A stretch of DNA of 64,000 bases from Pseudomonas luteola NBRC 103146 (GCF_002091675.1 NZ_BDAE01000001.1:124001-188000), one strand, 5' to 3'; counted from the first letter of the stretch, positions 36,901-47,235 are shown. The notes: a model not told the origin generated them from the letters alone. Made by a program: numbers and translations.

Positions 36901-38526
36901 TTAGATCTCGAAGCGTTTCACCAGACCGTTCAGGTCCACCGCCAGGCGAGACAGTTCCGCACTGGCAGCATTGCATTGGGCTGCGCCGGTTGCGGACTGG
37001 GAGGCCAGGTCACGGATGTTGACGAGGTTACGGTCTACTTCACGAGACACCTGCGCCTGCTCTTCCGACGCGCTGGCAATCACGATGTTGCGCTCGTTGA
37101 TCTCGGCAATGAGCTGGGTGATTTCTTCAAGCGCCGCACCGGCAGACTGGGCAATCGCCAACGTGTTTTGCGCTTGGCTGGCGCTGCTCTGCATGGATGT
37201 TACGGCTTCCTGCGTACCGCCCTGGATGGCGCTGATCATCTGTTCGATTTCACGGGTAGACTCCTGGGTGCGGTGGGCCAGGGCACGCACCTCATCCGCG
37301 ACCACGGCGAAACCGCGCCCCGCTTCACCGGCCCGTGCTGCCTCGATGGCCGCGTTCAGGGCCAGCAGATTGGTCTGCTCGGCAATGGCCCGAATTACAT
37401 CCAGCACCTTGCCAATATCGTGGGCCTGTTCGGCCAGTCCGCTGACCAATGTGGACGTCTTGTCCACCTCGCCGGCCATGTGCTCAATGGCTGTAACTGT
37501 GTTGTCGACCTTGGTGCGGCCTTCGTGAGCGGCCTGCGCCGAGCGCTTAGACGATTCGGAGGTGGACACGGCGTTACGGGCTACTTCCTCGACAGCGGTG
37601 CTCATCTGGGTCACGGCAGTTGCAGCCTGCTCAATCTCGTGGTTCTGCTGGGTCAGGTTCATGGATGAGCTTTCCGTAACCAGATTCAGCTCTTCTGCCG
37701 CAGAGGCCAGTTGTGTGGAGGACGAAGAGATCTGTTCGATCGCATCGCGCAGGTTACCTTGCATGACGGCGAGGGATTCGAGCAGCTGCCCTACTTCATC
37801 CTTGCCATCTACCAGAACCGGCACGCTCAGGTTGCCGGATGCTACGGCGCGCGCACTGCTCACAGCCTGGCCCAGCGGACGTACGATGCTGCGACTCATG
37901 ACCCAGGCCAGCAATACGGTGATTGCAAACGCCAGGGCGATGGCAAGGCTGACGCCCAGCTTGCCGGCGTTATAAGCTGCCTCCGCCTTGTCGGCGGCCT
38001 TGCCGGATTCGTCTGCGCTGAGCGCTGCCAGCTTCTTGAGCTGGGTAGCCATCTGGTTGGCGTATTCGTTCAGACTCTTGTTGAGTATGGCCGAGGCTGA
38101 TTGCATGTCGCCCGCCAGCGCCAAGCGTGTCACTTCAGCCTGATCGGTAAAATACTTGTCCTGCCACTGCTTGAAGTGAGCGTAAGCCTCTTTTTCAGCG
38201 TCCAGTACCAGGAGCGTTTCATAGCGGGCCTGAGTATCGCGAAGACTCGCCTTGATATCGTTTGCCTTCTGGCTATCTTCCTGGCGACGCTGCGCCGTAT
38301 CCGCGGTAAACAGGCGCAAGGTAAAGACACGGATACGCATCATGTCCATGTTGATCTCGCCCAGCGCATTGATAGCCGGCAACCAATGCGTATCAACCTG
38401 CCGTGATTGCTCACGCATGTTGTTCATCTGGCTCATTGAAAACAGGCCGAGCCCTAGAACGATAAGCGCCATCAGGCCAAAGCCTGCGGCCAGGCGGGGA
38501 GCGATTTTCAGAGTGCGTAACGCCAT
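36901..38526 (-). CDS. Methyl-accepting chemotaxis protein
   Basis: 541 residues. TM1 near 12-30 ([15 protein letters not shown]), a periplasmic four-helix bundle sensor (4HB-MCP type), TM2 near 191-210 ([21 protein letters not shown]), then HAMP, then the signalling domain with the invariant hairpin [20 protein letters not shown] and [16 protein letters not shown]. Ligand unknown. It is monocistronic and ends at the shared terminator. Confidence 0.93.
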   Translation of the reverse strand: MALRTLKIAPRLAAGFGLMALIVLGLGLFSMSQMNNMREQSRQVDTHWLPAINALGEINMDMMRIRVFTLRLFTADTAQRRQEDSQKANDIKASLRDTQARYETLLVLDAEKEAYAHFKQWQDKYFTDQAEVTRLALAGDMQSASAILNKSLNEYANQMATQLKKLAALSADESGKAADKAEAAYNAGKLGVSLAIALAFAITVLLAWVMSRSIVRPLGQAVSSARAVASGNLSVPVLVDGKDEVGQLLESLAVMQGNLRDAIEQISSSSTQLASAAEELNLVTESSSMNLTQQNHEIEQAATAVTQMSTAVEEVARNAVSTSESSKRSAQAAHEGRTKVDNTVTAIEHMAGEVDKTSTLVSGLAEQAHDIGKVLDVIRAIAEQTNLLALNAAIEAARAGEAGRGFAVVADEVRALAHRTQESTREIEQMISAIQGGTQEAVTSMQSSASQAQNTLAIAQSAGAALEEITQLIAEINERNIVIASASEEQAQVSREVDRNLVNIRDLASQSATGAAQCNAASAELSRLAVDLNGLVKRFEI

Positions 38527-38629
38527 GAGTTCATCCTCAAGAACAAGTAGGCAAAAAGCCTTTGCTTGTCCTATCGGTCCAGGCGCTATTAGCTTGATAG
38601 GCTTTTTACATATCGCAATACAGTGTTTT

Positions 38630-39562
38630 TCATATGCTGAGGCAAAAGCGGTCTAGCACAAGGGTTTCGCCGTTGATCTCATTATGCAGCCATCCGACGA
38701 ACTGCTCGACCAACCTGCCCCGCCGCTTCCGCTCGGGAATCAGCGCGTGATAGCCATAGGCAGACGTAGCGCACTCGGCAATCGGGCGACATAGCAAACC
38801 TTGCTCGACCAGATTGTCCACCAGATGGCGCCAGCCAATCGCAACGCCCTGGCCGGCGATAGCGGCTTGAATGACGAGGGTGTAGTTATCAAAGCTCAAC
38901 ACCGCCGGAATAGGCGGTGCTTGAATATCCAACGCCTGGAAGAGCCCTTTCCAGTCGAACCATTTGCTCGACAGCTCCGGCTTCAAATGCAGCATGGGCA
39001 GGCTGGCCAGCGTCTGCTTGGGGAGCGGCAGTGTCATACCCTGAACCAGGCGCGGACTACAGACCGGGAAAACCTCTTCTCGAAACAAGGCCAGCGACTC
39101 ACCATGCTTGAAGCGACCATCGCCAAAGGTCAGGGCAATATCGATATTTTGCAGATTTAGCCCAGGCATGCGATCGCTGGTGACAAGGCTGACGTCCAGC
39201 TCCGGGTGCAGTGCATGAAAGCGGGGCAGGCGAGGCATCAGCCAATAGGCGGCGAAGGCGAAATCGGTCGCTACGTTCAATACTTCATGAGGTGCTCGTC
39301 GCGTGATGGCTGCAATGCCTGTGTCGATGCTGTCCAGTCCTGCTTGCACGTGTTCCAGAAGCAACGCCCCAGCGGCCGTCAGGGTAATGCCTCTATACAC
39401 ACGGTCGAACAGGCGTACCGCCAGCTGTCCTTCCAGCCGTTTGATCTGCTGGCTGATGGCCGGCTGCGTCATGCCCAACTCGGCTGCCGCTGCGGTAAAG
39501 CTCAGGTGCCGGGCAGCCGCTTCGAAGATACGCAGGCAGTCTAGCGACAGCGGCTCATCCAT
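38630..39562 (-). CDS. LysR-type regulator divergent from betC
   Basis: 310 residues; the start at 39562 ([20 protein letters not shown]) is preferred over 39571. Winged helix with [20 protein letters not shown] and [19 protein letters not shown], then an inducer domain. Divergent from choline sulfatase with about 120 bases between, as in other pseudomonads, so it is the likely activator of betC (and choX) in response to choline sulfate. Weak TrpI-like name in some annotations should be ignored. Confidence 0.88.
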   Translation of the reverse strand: MDEPLSLDCLRIFEAAARHLSFTAAAAELGMTQPAISQQIKRLEGQLAVRLFDRVYRGITLTAAGALLLEHVQAGLDSIDTGIAAITRRAPHEVLNVATDFAFAAYWLMPRLPRFHALHPELDVSLVTSDRMPGLNLQNIDIALTFGDGRFKHGESLALFREEVFPVCSPRLVQGMTLPLPKQTLASLPMLHLKPELSSKWFDWKGLFQALDIQAPPIPAVLSFDNYTLVIQAAIAGQGVAIGWRHLVDNLVEQGLLCRPIAECATSAYGYHALIPERKRRGRLVEQFVGWLHNEINGETLVLDRFCLSI

Positions 39563-39683
39563 CAGTGCCATAAGGCCTCCTTATCCAGCACATGCATTCT
39601 CATGTGGTTTACCCATCAACCTTGCAGGATTGATCATGGGCTCACGCACTATCGCATAACTTTCCAGCATAGGACGCGCCGCA

Positions 39684-41195
39684 ATGAAGCAACCCAATAT
39701 CCTTTTCATCATGGCGGACCAGATGGCTGCGCCGCTGCTGCCGCTCCACCGTGCCGACTCGCCCATCAAGGTTCCCAATCTTGAGCGTCTGGCACAGCAG
39801 GCCGTGGTGTTCGATTCGGCATACTGCAACAGCCCGTTGTGTGCGCCCTCTCGCTTTGTTCTGATGAGTGGGCAATTGCCTTCCAGAATCGGGGCCTACG
39901 ACAACGCCGCTGACTTTCCTGCGGACGTTCCGACCTATGCCCATTACCTGCGCCGCCTGGGCTATCGCACTGCCCTCTCCGGCAAGATGCATTTCTGCGG
40001 ACCGGACCAGCTCCACGGTTTCGAGGAGCGTCTGACCAGCGACATCTACCCTGCCGATTATGGCTGGGCGGTGAACTGGGACGAGCCGGATGTGCGTGCA
40101 AGCTGGTATCACAACATGTCATCCGTGCTGCAGGCCGGGCCTTCCATCCGCACCAATCAGCTGGACTTCGATGAGGAAGTGGTCTTCAAGGCCAGGCAAT
40201 ACCTCTACGACCATGTCCGTCGGGGGGATGACCAGCCCTTCTGCCTGACTGTCTCCATGACCCACCCGCATGACCCCTACACGATTACCAAGAAATTCTG
40301 GGATCTATATGAGGAAACGGACATCGAGTTGCCACAGGTAACGCTGTCCCAGGATGAACAGGACCCTCACAGCCAGCGTCTGCTCAAGGTCATCGACCTG
40401 TGGGACAAGCCGTTACCGGAGCAAAAGATTCGGGATGCGCGCCGCGCCTACTACGGGGCATGCAGTTATGTGGATGCCAATATCGGCAAGCTGCTCAAGA
40501 CTCTGGAAGAGTGCGGACTTACAGAGGATACGATCATTGTCTTCTCGGGTGATCATGGCGACATGCTGGGCGAGCGCGGCCTCTGGTACAAGATGCACTG
40601 GTTCGAGATGTCTGCCCGTGTACCCCTGCTCATCCACGCCCCCAAACAGTTTGCTGCGCGGCACGTCAGTGCATCGGTTTCCACCATGGACCTCCTGCCG
40701 ACCCTCGTGGAGCTGGCTGGAGGCTCTGTGCAGGACGGCCTGCCTTTGGATGGTCGATCACTGCTGCCGCACCTGGAAAACCGTGAGGGACACGATGAAG
40801 TGATCGGCGAATACATGGCCGAAGGTACTCATAGCCCGCTGATGATGATTCGGCGTGGCCGCTACAAGTTCATCTACTCCGAGCAGGACCCGCTGCTTCT
40901 ATTCGATCTCGCCAATGATCCCCAGGAGCTGGAGAACCTTGCAACCAGCAGTGAATACCAGAGCGTGTTGGATACCTTTGTACAGGAGGCCCGTACCCGA
41001 TGGTCCATACCCCATATCCACGCCGATGTGCTGGCCAGCCAGCGGCGTCGCCGCTTTGTCGCCGAGGCGCTGAATAAGGGCATGCGCACGGCGTGGGACC
41101 ACCAGCCGTTCGTGGATGCGAGCCAGCAATACATGCGCAACCACATCGACCTGGATGATCTGGAGCGCCGTGCCCGTTATCCACAGCCGCTGTAA
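39684..41195 (+). CDS. betC: Choline-sulfatase
   Basis: Hydrolyses choline-O-sulfate to choline and sulfate, feeding glycine-betaine and sulfur metabolism. 503 residues. The sulfatase signature CAPSR (53-57) carries Cys53, which is converted to formylglycine. The N-terminal LFIMADQM provides metal-binding Asp. The second half contains the choline-site region and a C-terminal tail typical of BetC (SQQYMRNHIDLDDLERRAR). No signal peptide, cytoplasmic. Its choX neighbour follows 68 bases later. Confidence 0.95.
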   Translation: MKQPNILFIMADQMAAPLLPLHRADSPIKVPNLERLAQQAVVFDSAYCNSPLCAPSRFVLMSGQLPSRIGAYDNAADFPADVPTYAHYLRRLGYRTALSGKMHFCGPDQLHGFEERLTSDIYPADYGWAVNWDEPDVRASWYHNMSSVLQAGPSIRTNQLDFDEEVVFKARQYLYDHVRRGDDQPFCLTVSMTHPHDPYTITKKFWDLYEETDIELPQVTLSQDEQDPHSQRLLKVIDLWDKPLPEQKIRDARRAYYGACSYVDANIGKLLKTLEECGLTEDTIIVFSGDHGDMLGERGLWYKMHWFEMSARVPLLIHAPKQFAARHVSASVSTMDLLPTLVELAGGSVQDGLPLDGRSLLPHLENREGHDEVIGEYMAEGTHSPLMMIRRGRYKFIYSEQDPLLLFDLANDPQELENLATSSEYQSVLDTFVQEARTRWSIPHIHADVLASQRRRRFVAEALNKGMRTAWDHQPFVDASQQYMRNHIDLDDLERRARYPQPL

Positions 41196-41263
41196 TCAAC
41201 CCTTGCTCGAAGGATGCTGACGGGCCACTGTAGACCCGATAACACACGCTGAAGGACGCACGC

Positions 41264-42184
41264 ATGAAACCAATACCCACGCTCTTGATGGTTGGCGCCG
41301 CCCTGTTTGGTACGCAGGTTCACGCTGAAGATGCCGCTTGCGGCACTGTTCGTATGGCTGATCCGGGTTGGAGCGATATATCCACTACCAATGCCGTTGC
41401 CGGCTTTCTGCTCGAATCGCTGGGCTACCAGAGCACGGTCGACACGCTTTCCGTCCCCATCGTGTTTGGCGGCTTGAAGGATGGCAAGATCGACGCCTTC
41501 CTGGGCAACTGGATGCCTGCGCAGCAAGGGTATTACGATCAATTCGTTAAAAGCGGCCAAGTGACCGATCTCAAGGAAAACCTGAACGGGACCGAATTCA
41601 CCCTGGCCGTACCCAAGTATGTCTGGGACGCCGGTGTGAAAGACTTTAGCGATCTGGCCAAGCATGCTGGCAAGTTCAACAAGAAGGTCTACGGCATCGG
41701 CTCGGGTGCCCCGGGTAACCAGTCGATCCAGAAGATGATCGACGGTAACGAGTTCGATCTGGGCGGCTGGCAACTGGTGGAATCGAGCGAGCAGGCCATG
41801 CTGGCGCAGGTAGGCCGCTCTGTGAAGCGCAACCAGTGGGTGGTCTTCCTGGGCTGGACGCCCCACCCCATGAACATCAATTACGAGATGAAGTACCTCA
41901 CCGGCGGTGAGAAATACTTTGGCGAGGCGGGCACGGTTCATACGCTGACACGTAAAGGGTATGCCGAGCAGTGCCCGAACGTAGGCAAGCTGCTCTCCAA
42001 CCTTGCGTTCACGCTGGATATGGAAAACGCCATCATGAACGACGTGGTGGAGAAAAAGATCAGTTATGCCGACTCTGTACAGAACTGGCTCAAGGCTAAT
42101 CCACAGGCCATTGAGCCCTGGCTGCAGGGTGTGAAAACCAAGGACGGCAACGACGGTCTGGACGCGGTCAAGGCAAAGTTGTAG
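41264..42184 (+). CDS. choX: Choline/betaine ABC transporter substrate-binding protein
   Basis: Periplasmic ligand-binding protein, 306 residues. Signal peptide to about 22 (FGTQVHAED). The ChoX-type aromatic box is visible: GWSDI (Trp near 35) , LGNWMPAQQG, and VVFLGWTPHPM. It is not accompanied by permease or ATPase genes, so it must dock onto a choline transporter encoded elsewhere, as orphan binding proteins BetX and CaiX do with CbcWV in P. aeruginosa. Probably co-transcribed with betC. Confidence 0.9.
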   Translation: MKPIPTLLMVGAALFGTQVHAEDAACGTVRMADPGWSDISTTNAVAGFLLESLGYQSTVDTLSVPIVFGGLKDGKIDAFLGNWMPAQQGYYDQFVKSGQVTDLKENLNGTEFTLAVPKYVWDAGVKDFSDLAKHAGKFNKKVYGIGSGAPGNQSIQKMIDGNEFDLGGWQLVESSEQAMLAQVGRSVKRNQWVVFLGWTPHPMNINYEMKYLTGGEKYFGEAGTVHTLTRKGYAEQCPNVGKLLSNLAFTLDMENAIMNDVVEKKISYADSVQNWLKANPQAIEPWLQGVKTKDGNDGLDAVKAKL

Positions 42185-42199
42185 AACATGATTGCGTAG

Positions 42200-42231
42200 G
42201 GAAAACGGGATGTATCACTAACCCGTTTTCC
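42200..42231 (+). terminator. Terminator after choX
   Basis: Perfect 10-base arms GGAAAACGGG / CCCGTTTTCC with a 12-base loop, 16 bases after the stop. There is no long T tail, but the stem is strong. Confidence 0.65.
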
Positions 42232-42628
42232 TGCGGCTACAGGCTGAACCCGCCTCTATCGATAGCCATATTCACCAGGCTGTCACAACACGGCGATAGC
42301 CTTTATCGCACCGTGTGCAGCGGGCAAAAAATGTCCCTTATCGGCTACACTCCCCTTATTTCCTGTATTCCATGAGCTTATGAAACGTCATACGTCAGAC
42401 ATCTTATGAGTTAAAAGGCTATGCAAAATCACCAGATAAATAGTCATACCTATTGCTAACGAAGTGGGGCTGTTATGAGTAACTTCACTGGGTCATGTAG
42501 CGAGCTTTAGAGCGCGCTACACATGATCTCGCGGCCTACAGTGGAGGGAATATCGGCGGTTAAGGAGCATATTGAGCGAAGCGATTTTGCTGCTTTTCTC
42601 TGCATTCAGTGGGCATGAGTGTTTTGAT
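42232..42628. other. Gene-free region before the HAD gene
   Basis: About 400 bases without a supported gene. An open frame beginning 42572 has a chance-like composition. A REP-like repeat lies at the right end (42629). Confidence 0.45.
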
Positions 42629-42657
42629 GATGGGTATCGCGCAGCTCAACCCATCCT
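42629..42657 (-). repeat. REP-like repeat, copy 3
   Basis: On the minus strand it reads AGGATGGGTTGAGC, then TGC, then GCGATACCCATC. Nearly identical to the copy at 31855. It sits 5 bases beyond the HAD gene stop. Confidence 0.7.
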
Positions 42658-42662
42658 GCTCA

Positions 42663-43307
42663 TCACACCAGCGCTTCTTTCAACGCCTCCAGTGTCTCAA
42701 AAACAAACCGCGGCCCTTCCGCTTCCAGCTCTGCACGGCCTCCATAACCGTAGCTCACACCGGCTGCATCTACACCGTTGCGTCGAGCACCTATGAGGTC
42801 GTGTTTGCGGTCTCCAATCATCAGGCAGGTCTCGGGCTGCAGCTTTTCCGTCTCCAGCACATGTTTGATCAGCTCGCCCTTATCCGTACGCGTGCCATCC
42901 AGCTCGCTGCCATAAATGGCCTTGAAATACCCCGTCAGCTCAAAGTGGCGCGCGATTTCATTAGCAAACACCCAAGGCTTGGACGTCACCACATACAGGC
43001 TGTACCCCGTCTCCTTGAGCGCTGCCAACGTCTCGCGGATGCCTGGGTACGGCGTGTTTTCATACAGGCCCTTCTCTTTAAAGCGCACCCGATAGTGCTC
43101 TACGGCTTGCCAGGCCTGGGCATCGTCGAATCCATAAGACGCCATAAAGGCGCTGTGCAGCGGCGGGCCGATAAAATGAGTAAGCGTGTCTGGATCGGGC
43201 TCATTGATACCCATCTGAGCCAGTGCATATTGGATGGACAGTGTGATGCCGAGCTTGGGATCGGTCAGTGTGCCGTCCAGATCGAACAGGAGATTGGCAT
43301 AAGGCAT
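42663..43307 (-). CDS. HAD hydrolase, phosphoglycolate-phosphatase-like
   Basis: 214 residues. The HAD motif I nucleophile is DLDGT in ANLLFDLDGTLTDPK. Motif II lies in YSLYVVTSKPW, motif III has the Lys in FANEIARH...DKGELIKH, and motif IV is MIGDRKHDLIGA. An alpha-helical cap after DPKLGITLSIQYAL is typical of Gph/YieH-like enzymes. Substrate not determined; proteins of this kind can clear 2-phosphoglycolate or nucleotides. Transcribed alone from the promoter region that also holds a DnaA box. Confidence 0.85.
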   Translation of the reverse strand: MPYANLLFDLDGTLTDPKLGITLSIQYALAQMGINEPDPDTLTHFIGPPLHSAFMASYGFDDAQAWQAVEHYRVRFKEKGLYENTPYPGIRETLAALKETGYSLYVVTSKPWVFANEIARHFELTGYFKAIYGSELDGTRTDKGELIKHVLETEKLQPETCLMIGDRKHDLIGARRNGVDAAGVSYGYGGRAELEAEGPRFVFETLEALKEALV

Positions 43308-43326
43308 AAAGTCTTCTCATCAAGGC

Positions 43327-43335
43327 TGTGGATAA
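43327..43335 (-). promoter_or_regulatory. DnaA box in the HAD/SDR gap
   Basis: Exact TGTGGATAA (TTATCCACA on the minus strand), in the gap between the divergent HAD and SDR genes, 20 bases from the HAD start. A single box may be chance or may influence the promoter. Confidence 0.35.
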
Positions 43336-43404
43336 CAGAGCCTACCCTAACCGCGCGGGCTGGTTTAGGCTCAGACCTCCCCTAATAAAAAGAAGGATTC
43401 ATGC

Positions 43405-44163
43405 ATGAACGCAGCCGGTAAAGTCGCGCTTGTCACCGGGGCCTCCCAAGGGATCGGCAAGGCCGTTGCCCAGGCGCTATTGAATGATGGGTATCGCGTC
43501 GTCATCGCTGCCCGCCGCGAAGCGCCGTTGCAGGCGTTTATGGAAGAAGCCAAGGCTGCAGGTCAGCAAGCCCTGGCCGTTGTGTGCGATGTGACGGACG
43601 AGCAAAGCGTAGACGCCCTGTTCGAGCGCATTAAGGCAACTTATGGCCGGCTCGACGTCCTATTCAACAATGCGGGTATCGGTGCCCAGGCCGTACCTAT
43701 TGATGAGCTGGACGTCAGTGCCTGGCGTGCTACGGTCGATACCAACCTGACCGGCGTCTTTCTGTGCAGCCGCGCCGCCTTCCGCCTCATGCGCCACCAG
43801 ACACCCCGCGGCGGTCGGATTATCAATAATGGCTCCATCTCCGCCCATGCCCCACGGCCTTTCAGCGTAGCCTATACCGCGACCAAACATGCCATTACCG
43901 GCCTGACCAAATCCCTCTCCCTCGACGGCCGCGCCTATGACATCGCGTGCAGCCAGATCGACATCGGCAACGCCGCCACCGAAATGACCGAGCGCATGAG
44001 CACAGGCATCTTGCAAGCCAACGGCGAAAAAGCCATCGAGCCACGCATGGATGTGCAGCACGTGGCGGACGCGGTGCGTTATATGGCCGGTTTGCCGCTG
44101 GAGGCGAATGTGCAATTCATGACAGTCATGGCGACAAAGATGCCGTATATAGGTCGGGGATAA
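43405..44163 (+). CDS. Short-chain dehydrogenase/reductase
   Basis: 252 residues, classical SDR. The cofactor loop is TGASQGIG (about 13-20), NNAG at about 90, the catalytic Ser in [10 protein letters not shown], and Tyr-x3-Lys in [11 protein letters not shown]. Lack of an acidic residue right after the second strand, with an Arg pair (AARREAP) instead, suggests NADP(H). Substrate unknown. It is the last GC-rich gene before the AT-rich island. Confidence 0.88.
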   Translation: MNAAGKVALVTGASQGIGKAVAQALLNDGYRVVIAARREAPLQAFMEEAKAAGQQALAVVCDVTDEQSVDALFERIKATYGRLDVLFNNAGIGAQAVPIDELDVSAWRATVDTNLTGVFLCSRAAFRLMRHQTPRGGRIINNGSISAHAPRPFSVAYTATKHAITGLTKSLSLDGRAYDIACSQIDIGNAATEMTERMSTGILQANGEKAIEPRMDVQHVADAVRYMAGLPLEANVQFMTVMATKMPYIGRG

Positions 44164-44253
44164 ACATAGCGGTTGTCTTCGATTAATTAAGAAAAGCTGT
44201 ATAAGAAGCTTAACTGACCCTGAAAGCTAATTTTATTTAAAGGGGAGTTTGCG

Positions 44254-44874
44254 ATGTTAGGTAGATTTAGTCGTTATATGAGGTCGCAGCTAAGTTGTTT
44301 TAGAAAAGAATCATTATGGTCTGCGCGTGATATAAATGAAGGAGTGCTGATTATATTTTGCTGGGCCGTTCCTGCTTTTTTAATAGTTTGTCTTGTGGAG
44401 TATTTTCATGATTATCTTCCTGCTAATTACTTGAAAGCGGCTGCTTTAGAGGGAATAGGCCCTCATTTGTGGAATGTAATTGGGGTCATATCTTTTGTTT
44501 TTGTTGGCTTCGCAATTTTGTTGCCTCGATCAAAGTTTATTGCAAGGTGTGCTTATCATCTTTTGGTAAATACTTATGCGATTGGGGGACTTTCACTTGG
44601 TTTATTGACTGGACAATTGCTGATATATTCAGATCCAGTGGTTGGGAGTGTTGATTTATGGAAGGCTTGGATTGTAAGCACAGGATTAATACTATTAGTT
44701 GCACTAGCCTTTTTACTTAACTTCTCTTTTTGGTATCTTGGGGTTTTAATGAATTCACAAGGAAAAAGTGGTGGTTTTCTTCACTGTATGGAAAGTGTGG
44801 ATTTATGGATAAGATTATTTGCATTTATATTTTTATCTATTTTATCCACTGTTTTTTTGTTTATGGAAACTTAG
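44254..44874 (+). CDS. Unknown four-helix membrane protein in AT-rich island
   Basis: Not recognised. 206 residues with hydrophobic segments near 28-46, 71-90, 105-122, 138-162 and 187-204. The ATG follows an AAGGGGAG ribosome site. Codon use is strongly A/T-ending (TTT, TTA, ATT), unlike both neighbours, so the gene came from an AT-rich source. No domain, no enzyme motif. A membrane defence or immunity role is only a guess from the foreign composition. Confidence 0.7.
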   Translation: MLGRFSRYMRSQLSCFRKESLWSARDINEGVLIIFCWAVPAFLIVCLVEYFHDYLPANYLKAAALEGIGPHLWNVIGVISFVFVGFAILLPRSKFIARCAYHLLVNTYAIGGLSLGLLTGQLLIYSDPVVGSVDLWKAWIVSTGLILLVALAFLLNFSFWYLGVLMNSQGKSGGFLHCMESVDLWIRLFAFIFLSILSTVFLFMET

Positions 44875-44889
44875 AGCCGTATTTTTAAG

Positions 44890-45024
44890 CTAGGCAAGCT
44901 GTGGCTGGAAGAATTTTAGCTTCAAAAAACAATTTACTAACGAACCTAAGGCTGAGTAGGCAGCTGTAAAAATACTAACTCTTGTAGCTGCGATACGGTC
45001 CGTTTTGGAATGTAGATTTTTCAT
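44890..45024 (-). pseudogene. Possible small ORF or gene remnant (44 aa)
   Basis: Starts with ATG after a weak AAAGGT site. Sequence has DRIAATRVSIFTAAYSALGS, a hydrophobic stretch, then FLKLKFF. An open frame extends 12 codons upstream without an extra start. Too short to assign; could be the tail of a lost membrane gene. Confidence 0.3.
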
Positions 45025-45138
45025 ACCTTTTTGATCAATCTCTACTGCTCTTGGTATATTTTAGTTTGTTTTATATCTTCTCCAATTTTTCTAAGTTTCT
45101 ATAAGAAACAAGCCCATCCAACAATAAATTTTACTTAG

Positions 45139-45258
45139 CTTCTAGCTCGAATACAGAGTGATTATAAATCTAGTTCCTATATCTATGATTTGCAGCCATT
45201 AGCACTTATGAAGCCGGAAGTTTTGAGAGGTCGTATTGAGGAAATATTTTGCGAATGA
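45139..45258 (+). pseudogene. Short coding remnant in AT-rich island
   Basis: A 39-codon open stretch ending in a stop reads sensibly as a C-terminus: YIYDLQPLALMKPEVL, then RGRIEEIF, then CE. It has no start of its own except the ATG at 45208. It looks like the end of a gene whose front has decayed. Confidence 0.3.
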
Positions 45259-45844
45259 AGGTAATGATCTGAATTAGCTATTAGTTAAACTTGTTTGATG
45301 TAGAAACTATTAAGTCACTTAATTTCTTTGTTCGGCGATTTCTTTTCTGCTTCACATAGTCTCGTGCCTTATTTAAAAGCCCGTGCTATAAGTTAATGGG
45401 TTCTTAATCTTTGCCTGCATAAGGATTTTCTGCTTATATAAATAGCCAAATTTAATTTGTAGTGCTGCATGTCTGAGGTCTTCTAGGTTTTCAATAGGTG
45501 TTCAAATTCCATAAAAGCTGAATTATTTATTCTGCGAATAGAAATTTACTTTTTATATAGAATTAAGCTGGGTGATTTTATCATCCCCATGCGCTTAACC
45601 TATATAATAGGTAGTTCCTCATAGAAGCAGCTCAGTATTTTTTAAAGTTGTGTAGTTGTTACAAGATTTATATTTTTAAGCAAGACCATATGCGCCTCAG
45701 AAAAGGATGGTCATTTTAAGTGCGATACATTGTGGCCATTCTAAAAGCTGAATTGAGCGCATAGCCTGCTTATGCTAACTACACAAGAATGCATGTTCTT
45801 TTTTTGACTTGCCTATTTGAAAATTGTTGCCTCACTTAGTCATA

Positions 45845-47212
45845 TCAAGCATGCGTCAAATACCACCGCCAATCCTGCTCCCCTACCTCCCCCATGAACT
45901 GGCGGTACTCGGCCCATTTAATGGCGAGATAGACCTTCAAGAACTCCTCACCCAAAGCCTCCCGGGCCCAGGTTGAAGTTTCCAGACTACGCAGCGCCGT
46001 GAGCCAATCGGTGGGTAGGGTTTCGCAGGCTTGTTGGTAGCCGTTGCCGGTGACGGGCTCGCCGGGATCGATTTCTTCACGAATCCCTTTATGAATACCG
46101 GAAAGAATCGCGGCGGCAGCAAGGTACGGGTTGGCGTCGGCGCCGCAGATGCGGTGCTCGATGTGGCGGCTGTGCGCCGGGCCGCCAGGAACACGGAAAG
46201 ACACGGTGCGGTTGTTTACACCCCAGCTCTTGGCCAGCGGGGCGTAGCTGTTGGCCTGGAAACGACGGAACGAGTTGGCGTTGGGGCAGAAGATCGCCAA
46301 GGCGTCATTCAGCGTCGCCATCATGCCGCCAATACTGTGGCGCAGTAACGGCGTACCGTGTGGGTCTTCGCTGGCCATAAGGTTGTTACCGTTGGCATCG
46401 GCCAGGCTCACGTGCAAATGCAGGCCGCTGCCCGCCAGATCACCAAAGGGTTTGGCCATAAAGCAGGCCTGCAAGCCGTGCCGGTTGGCTACGCCACGGA
46501 CCAGCCGCTTGTAACGTACGCCCTCATCTACCGCCTGCAGCGCATCGAAGCGGTGCTCCAGGGTCAGTTCAATCTGGGATGGAGCGTATTCGGAGATGGC
46601 TGTGCGTACCGGCAGCCCTTGCACCTGGCAGGCGGCGTACAGGTCATCCAGGAACGGCTGTAGCTGCTCCAGCTCATACACTCCGTACACCTGCGGAGCC
46701 TGTGGGCGGATGCCATTCATTTGCACGGCAGGCTGTGGGCGGCCCTGGGCGTCGCGCTGCTTGTCCAACAGATAGAACTCAAGCTCCACCGCCATGACCG
46801 GGTGATAACCGTCCGCCTTGAGTCGATCCACGGCGCGCACCAGCACATGCCGAGGGTCTGCCGGAGCGGCAGGCAGGCCCTTCTCCGGGTGCATGCTGAC
46901 CTGCACCTGCCCGGTGGGCACGGTGCGCCAGGGTTGCAGCGTCAGGCTGCCGGGCAGTGGATATGTCCAACAGTCGGCATCCGCCACGTCCCAGACGAGC
47001 CCGGTCTCGTCAACGTCCTCCCCCTGGATGGTCAGCGCCAGGATAGAGCTGGGCAGCGGGCGACCATTTTCATAAATGGCCAGCAGTTCGTCGCGATGCA
47101 GGAGCTTGCCGCGTGGGACACCGTTGGCGTCGATCAATATCAGCTCAATGCTGCGCACGTCAGGGTGCTGGGCAAGAAAATCGCGGGCTTCCTGGGGATC
47201 GGCAAAGGTCAT
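45845..47212 (-). CDS. Glutamine synthetase-like ligase (gamma-glutamylpolyamine type)
   Basis: 455 residues, type III/PuuA-like glutamine synthetase. Metal and substrate motifs are MAVELEFYLLDKQ, ISEYAPSQIEL, SGLHLHVSLADANG and VNNRTVSFRVPGG with the RICGADANPY motif. These enzymes join glutamate to polyamines or other amines rather than to ammonia. The product would be a gamma-glutamyl-amine. The next gene upstream, an aminotransferase 24 bases away on the same strand, fits an amine-using pathway. Not assigned to puuA/spuI without comparison. Confidence 0.88.
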   Translation of the reverse strand: MTFADPQEARDFLAQHPDVRSIELILIDANGVPRGKLLHRDELLAIYENGRPLPSSILALTIQGEDVDETGLVWDVADADCWTYPLPGSLTLQPWRTVPTGQVQVSMHPEKGLPAAPADPRHVLVRAVDRLKADGYHPVMAVELEFYLLDKQRDAQGRPQPAVQMNGIRPQAPQVYGVYELEQLQPFLDDLYAACQVQGLPVRTAISEYAPSQIELTLEHRFDALQAVDEGVRYKRLVRGVANRHGLQACFMAKPFGDLAGSGLHLHVSLADANGNNLMASEDPHGTPLLRHSIGGMMATLNDALAIFCPNANSFRRFQANSYAPLAKSWGVNNRTVSFRVPGGPAHSRHIEHRICGADANPYLAAAAILSGIHKGIREEIDPGEPVTGNGYQQACETLPTDWLTALRSLETSTWAREALGEEFLKVYLAIKWAEYRQFMGEVGEQDWRWYLTHA

Positions 47213-47235
47213 GATCAGGGCTCTTGTTGTTAGGG

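Larger units (their letters stand above)
44875..45844. other. AT-rich non-coding or decayed DNA
   Basis: 970 bases, visibly much richer in A/T than any flanking gene and full of stops. Two short open frames look like debris of lost genes: 44890-45024 on the minus strand and 45139-45258 on the plus strand. A 13-base direct repeat, TAAAAGCTGAATT, occurs at 45512 and 45742. A 10-base inverted repeat, TTGTGTAGTT / AACTACACAA, lies at 45648 and 45777. No transposase, integrase or tRNA is seen. Confidence 0.5.

Noticed and set aside
41177-41185. TTATCCACA near the end of betC
   Set aside because: It lies in coding sequence for the conserved C-terminus and may simply be codon use.
45648-45786. Inverted repeat TTGTGTAGTT / AACTACACAA as ends of a mobile element
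   Set aside because: 10-base arms in AT-rich sequence of this length can occur by chance; no flanking target duplication or transposase was found.
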